NCBI GenBank assembly: GCA_015055785.1
Contig: SVHQ01000053.1
Span: 1 to 9,524, forward strand
Direction: 5' to 3'
From: Clostridiales bacterium
GTDB lineage: Bacteria > Bacillota_A > Clostridia > Christensenellales > Borkfalkiaceae
DNA: 9,524 nucleotides
The stretch's first letter is position 1; each line of letters starts with the position of its first letter. The translations under genes were made by a program, and so were the position numbers. This document shows, piece after piece, positions 6,277 through 9,524 of the stretch. The notes below the pieces were generated by a model. It ran no database searches. It was not told where the DNA came from and was given only the letters and a program-made list of their open reading frames with translations.

Positions 6277-6850
6277 GTCCCCCCTTATAGGGAATTTTGA
6301 TGATTTTATGGAGAAACAAAGGGAGAGGGAGATGAGCTTGGATTACCTGGCGAAAAGAATAGCAAAGCAAGACCAAAGTGCGTTTGCCGAGCTATACGAA
6401 AAAACAAGAAAAATTGTATATTCCATCTGCCTTTCCATTGTTAAGGATAGCGGAATTGCGGAGGATTTAACACAGGAAACGTTTGTCTGTGTTTGGTCGG
6501 AGATTGGCAATTTTAGAGGTAAGGGTTTAAAAACTTGGGTGGTGACGATTGCGAGAAACAAAGCACTGAACGTGCTGCGGAAACGAAAAAGAGAAACGGT
6601 TGTGGACTTTTTTGAGGACGAAAGGACGTCAGTGTGTGAATCGGTGGAAACGAATATTACAACGGGCATTGTCTTGTCGGTGGCATTGGATAGGCTGGAA
6701 GAAACGGACAGACAAATTGTGCTATTGAAAAATAGTGGCATGAAAACCAAGGAAATAGCAATGTTTTTAGAAATGCCAAGGGGCACGGTTTCGTGGCGAT
6801 ACAGTGAAGCGTTGAAGAATTTAAAAAATTATTTGGAGGTGCAAGAGTGA
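6260..6850 (+). CDS. ECF-family RNA polymerase sigma factor
   Basis: 196 residues if GTG 6260 is used (AAGGAG at 6248-6253, six bases away). Numbering from that start, region 2 covers about 38-110: DQSAFAELYEKTRKIVY, the core-binding GIAEDLTQETFVCVW, and the promoter-melting and -10 part FRGKGLKTWVVTIARNKALN. Region 4 covers about 142-192: LDRLEETDRQIVLL and a helix-turn-helix, MKTKEIAMFLEMPRGTVSWR. There is no region 3 and no SigI_C-type extension, so this is an ECF factor and not SigI, the usual partner of RsgI. The first 24 residues are unusual for the family; ATG 6332 (MSLDYLAKRIAKQDQ), with GGGAGAGGGAG just before it, would give the typical ECF length, so the start is open. The stop overlaps the anti-sigma start by four bases. 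Inferred role: directs polymerase to its own operon and perhaps to envelope genes when released from the anti-sigma factor. Confidence 0.92.
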   Translation: MNHSTPSPLIGNFDDFMEKQREREMSLDYLAKRIAKQDQSAFAELYEKTRKIVYSICLSIVKDSGIAEDLTQETFVCVWSEIGNFRGKGLKTWVVTIARNKALNVLRKRKRETVVDFFEDERTSVCESVETNITTGIVLSVALDRLEETDRQIVLLKNSGMKTKEIAMFLEMPRGTVSWRYSEALKNLKNYLEVQE

Positions 6851-8151
6851 AAAATTCAAAGATAGAAAAACAATTAAAAAATGAATTAAACGCGAACGCG
6901 CCGTCCGATTTTGAGAGCGTTTGGTCGAAATGTGCAACAACAAAACCCCTTATGCAAGCAGAATATGCAATAGAGGCGGCGGGTGATGTTTTAGCGGGCA
7001 GACAAAAGCCTGTTCGTTCGATTGTGGCGTTGATTCTTTGCGTGGCTTTGTTTTGTTCCTTTATCGTTGCTTCCTTTTTGTGGGGAATGTTCGATGCGCC
7101 GTTGCGTTTTAAAAAGGGCAGTTTTTTATTCGATGTCAATCCGTCTGTGGAAGTTTTTTATGACGAAGAGGGAATGGTTACACAAGCGAACGGCTTGAAC
7201 GATGACGGAAAAGCCTTGCTTGTTGGCATATCCTTGATAGATAAACCCTACGCCGAGGCGGCGGATACGTTGTTTGAACGGTGTGTAAAAATGGGTTATT
7301 TTATGGCAACGCGTGAGAATAACGCTCTGTTGGTTACGGCGGTTTCCGAGAACGGCGATAGGGATGCAACGATGACCAAAGCCCTGAAAAAATGTTTTGT
7401 AGAAGAGTTTTTGGATAACAAACTTCGCGGCGTTGTGATTACCGGCGTAAGCAATCCAAAGCTTTCGGCGCAAGCAGAAAAATACGGTATTGACGGGCAA
7501 AAGTACGGCTTGATTTTGTCTTATTTGGAATGTGGCGGTACGCTTTCAGAGTCGGAATACGCGACCATTTCTGTACGGGAATTGTATGCGCTGTTGGAAA
7601 CGCAGGAACAGGAATTTAAACGTGCCAAAACGGAACAAACAAAAATTATTTTAGCGAAGTTTGAAAAGGAACTGCAAGAAACGCTTTCCGAGCAGATCGA
7701 CGTATTGCTGCGTACGCTAGACGTTTGTTTGCCTAGTATGGACGAACCGAGTGAACTTGGTAAATTTGACAAACTCAAAGAGTATGTAAGTGGGCTGGAA
7801 ACGGCGGTGAGCGCAAAGGAGAGAAAGGGACTAATTGATAAGATTTTGACGGAGTTAAGCCGTTTAAAAGAAGCGGAAACGGATGTGATGATTGTCGAGC
7901 TTATTGAAAGTGCCAAGGTATCTATATCTGTTACGTATAATTTTTTTGAAAGTACCTTTTATCGATTGAAAAAAATCAGTGCAACGCCTGAGGAAATCCA
8001 GCGAATTCGGCTTTATAAATTTGCCGCCTATGGCACAGAAAATGAAAACTATGATTTTGAAGCTTGGCAAAACGACCATGAAACTTTGATAGCGAAAACG
8101 TGGTATGAATGCAAAGCGGCATGGAAAGCAGAGCGACAAAAAGATTTTTAA
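6847..8151 (+). CDS. RsgI-like membrane anti-sigma factor
   Basis: 434 residues, GTG start overlapping the sigma gene stop (GTGA), with GGAGGT at 6835-6840, six bases upstream; translation is probably coupled. Residues 1-56 are cytoplasmic and should bind the ECF factor; they hold one Cys (C29) and no HxxxCxxC zinc motif, so this is not a ZAS-type anti-sigma factor. One membrane segment spans about 57-80. Directly after it comes an RsgI-type domain: SFLFDVNPSVEVFYDEEG (92-109), with D96-V-N98-P99-S-V-E102, then NDDGKALL and CVKMGYF. A further block, KYGLILSYL (219-227) and SVRELYALL (242-250), matches the lipoprotein of the same operon. Residues 250-434 are long charged helices without a sugar-binding or other known sensor domain that I recognise. 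Known RsgI proteins cleave themselves at Asn-Pro, and signal-driven loss of the outer fragment leads to membrane proteolysis and sigma release; the same is inferred here. A terminator follows. Confidence 0.87.
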   Translation: MKNSKIEKQLKNELNANAPSDFESVWSKCATTKPLMQAEYAIEAAGDVLAGRQKPVRSIVALILCVALFCSFIVASFLWGMFDAPLRFKKGSFLFDVNPSVEVFYDEEGMVTQANGLNDDGKALLVGISLIDKPYAEAADTLFERCVKMGYFMATRENNALLVTAVSENGDRDATMTKALKKCFVEEFLDNKLRGVVITGVSNPKLSAQAEKYGIDGQKYGLILSYLECGGTLSESEYATISVRELYALLETQEQEFKRAKTEQTKIILAKFEKELQETLSEQIDVLLRTLDVCLPSMDEPSELGKFDKLKEYVSGLETAVSAKERKGLIDKILTELSRLKEAETDVMIVELIESAKVSISVTYNFFESTFYRLKKISATPEEIQRIRLYKFAAYGTENENYDFEAWQNDHETLIAKTWYECKAAWKAERQKDF

Positions 8152-8194
8152 GCTCTACATTTAATCTTTATTAATTATTGTAAAATAAGAAATT

Positions 8195-8222
8195 TGGCGG
8201 GGAGAGCGTGTCCGCCATTTTT
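8195..8222 (+). terminator. Rho-independent terminator after the anti-sigma gene
   Basis: TGGCGG (8195-8200) pairs with CCGCCA (8212-8217), loop of 11, then TTTTT (8218-8222). An outer A/T stem beyond two T-T mismatches could lengthen it. It closes the RsgI-like operon before the rRNA promoter. Confidence 0.82.
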
Positions 8223-8237
8223 CTTGTTTTAAATGTA

Positions 8238-8303
8238 TCGCACATTATCGCGCGCACGCGCGCGCTCGCACAATTATATATACGGAGATATATGCACATT
8301 ATC
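8238..8303 (+). repeat. Alternating CG tract between short repeats
   Basis: CGCGCGCACGCGCGCGC (8249-8265) alternates pyrimidine and purine without a break, in a very AT-rich gap; it can form Z-DNA or a six-pair hairpin. GCACATTATC occurs at 8240-8249 and again at 8294-8303, and a variant, TCGCACAATTAT, at 8266-8277. No gene is seen in 8223-8340. Function unknown. Confidence 0.6.
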
Positions 8304-8355
8304 TTTTCATAAAACGGATTGGTTTGGTATGAAAAAAGCGATTTTAGACAAATAT

Positions 8356-8403
8356 AAAAAAAGTTGAAAAAATTTAAAAAAACTTAAAAAAACTTTTAAA
8401 AAA
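8356..8403 (+). promoter_or_regulatory. Phased A-tracts / UP element of the rRNA promoter
   Basis: Five A-tracts (8356-8362, 8367-8372, 8376-8382, 8386-8392, 8398-8403) have centres about 10 bases apart, in step with the helix, and end three bases before the -35 element. This predicts strongly bent DNA and binding by the alpha subunit of polymerase, as at many rRNA promoters. Confidence 0.75.
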
Positions 8404-8406
8404 TGC

Positions 8407-8435
8407 TTGACTTTATCTTTTGATAATGGTATTAT
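8407..8435 (+). promoter_or_regulatory. rRNA promoter
   Basis: TTGACT (8407-8412), 17-base spacer, TATTAT (8430-8435). Transcription should start near 8441. Near-consensus spacing, the A-tract block upstream and the 23S gene downstream make this the promoter of the rRNA unit. Confidence 0.85.
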
Positions 8436-8440
8436 GTTTA

Positions 8441-8714
8441 AGCTGTCGATGTGCGAGAGCGTTATTTTGATAGCAACCTTGCTGTTGCAAGGCACAAAGA
8501 AGATTAACAACTGCATAGCAAAGAATAAACATGTTTTATTGGAAACAATAAGACGAGTACGAAAGGCAAAGAAATTTTCATATTAGTGAAATAAAGCTAA
8601 TTGGTTAATAAAGCAAGACGTAATAACAATTTTAATACGGCTCTTGATTGCAATTAATTAGCCGAGTAAGAAATATAGAATTTTTTTTAGAGAAGACGAG
8701 TAGATAGAAAAAAA
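8441..8714 (+). other. Leader of the 23S rRNA transcript
   Basis: About 270 bases with no open frame that starts well, no 16S and no tRNA (no T-loop GTTCGA-type motif). CCTTGC-TGTT-GCAAGG (8477-8492) is a perfect 6-pair hairpin. AACAACTGCATAG (8506-8518) resembles the GAAAACTGCATAG block of Firmicutes rRNA leaders and 16S-23S spacers. GCTAATTGGTT (8596-8606) can pair with AATTAATTAGC (8652-8662, two G-U), in competition with CGGCT/AGCCG (8638-8642, 8660-8664). AAGACGAGTA occurs twice (8550-8559, 8693-8702). A run of T at about 8681-8688 is not next to a stem and is no terminator. The last bases before 8715 probably form the processing stem with sequence past the 23S 3' end. Confidence 0.7.

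Positions 8715-9524
<810 letters not shown>

Noticed and set aside
6343..7139. Two long minus-strand open frames across the sigma and anti-sigma genes
   Set aside because: Antisense to well-supported genes, with compositions that reflect the other strand and no recognisable domain.
8638..8688. Hairpin followed by a run of T in the rRNA leader, as a terminator
   Set aside because: The T run lies about 16 bases past the CGGCT/AGCCG stem, and termination here would silence the 23S gene; a structural leader element is more likely.
8441..8714. A tRNA gene in the rRNA leader
   Set aside because: No cloverleaf, no T-loop motif and no CCA-ready acceptor stem could be found.

Overview
The window looks like chromosomal DNA of an endospore-forming Firmicute of the class Clostridia; no genus can be named. 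The DNA is AT-rich, with strong purine-rich Shine-Dalgarno (SD) sites and all genes on the + strand. Several parts fit this group: the end of a tRNA methylthiotransferase gene (mtaB), a histidine-triad protein, a SpoIIQ-type LytM protein behind a sequence matching the forespore sigma-F promoter, an RsgI-like anti-sigma factor, and a Firmicutes-like 23S rRNA start.

Layout. 1-1101: 3' part of mtaB and a HIT-family gene, closely spaced. 1202-2550: a small membrane-anchored protein, possibly YwmB-like, then spoIIQ with its own sigma-F-like promoter (1721-1750) and a terminator (2571-2607). 2687-4141: a lipoprotein M1-type zinc metallopeptidase behind a sigma-E-like promoter. 4258-4452: a 64-residue FmdB-type zinc ribbon with a near-consensus housekeeping promoter, ending at a terminator (4545-4575).

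4623-8222 is the most interesting part: a self-contained signalling operon. A promoter of ECF type, behind phased A-tracts, leads into (i) a large acidic lipoprotein whose N-terminal half is an RsgI-type ectodomain, (ii) an ECF sigma factor whose SD and start lie in a perfect inverted repeat, and (iii) a single-pass membrane anti-sigma factor that overlaps the sigma gene by 4 bases and carries a second, colinear RsgI-type ectodomain. A terminator closes the unit. Both ectodomains keep the D-[IV]-N-P-S-[IV]-E motif, at whose Asn-Pro bond RsgI proteins are known to cleave themselves. The inferred circuit is that the anti-sigma factor holds the ECF factor at the membrane, an envelope signal acting on the split ectodomain releases it, and the sigma factor then drives its own operon. 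The lipoprotein, an ectodomain lacking the anti-sigma part, would be a partner, competitor or sensor.

8223-9524: an AT-rich gap with an alternating CG tract, then five helically phased A-tracts, a strong promoter, a leader of about 270 bases, and the first about 810 bases of 23S rRNA. No 16S or tRNA gene lies between the promoter and the 23S, so this 23S gene appears to be transcribed apart from 16S.
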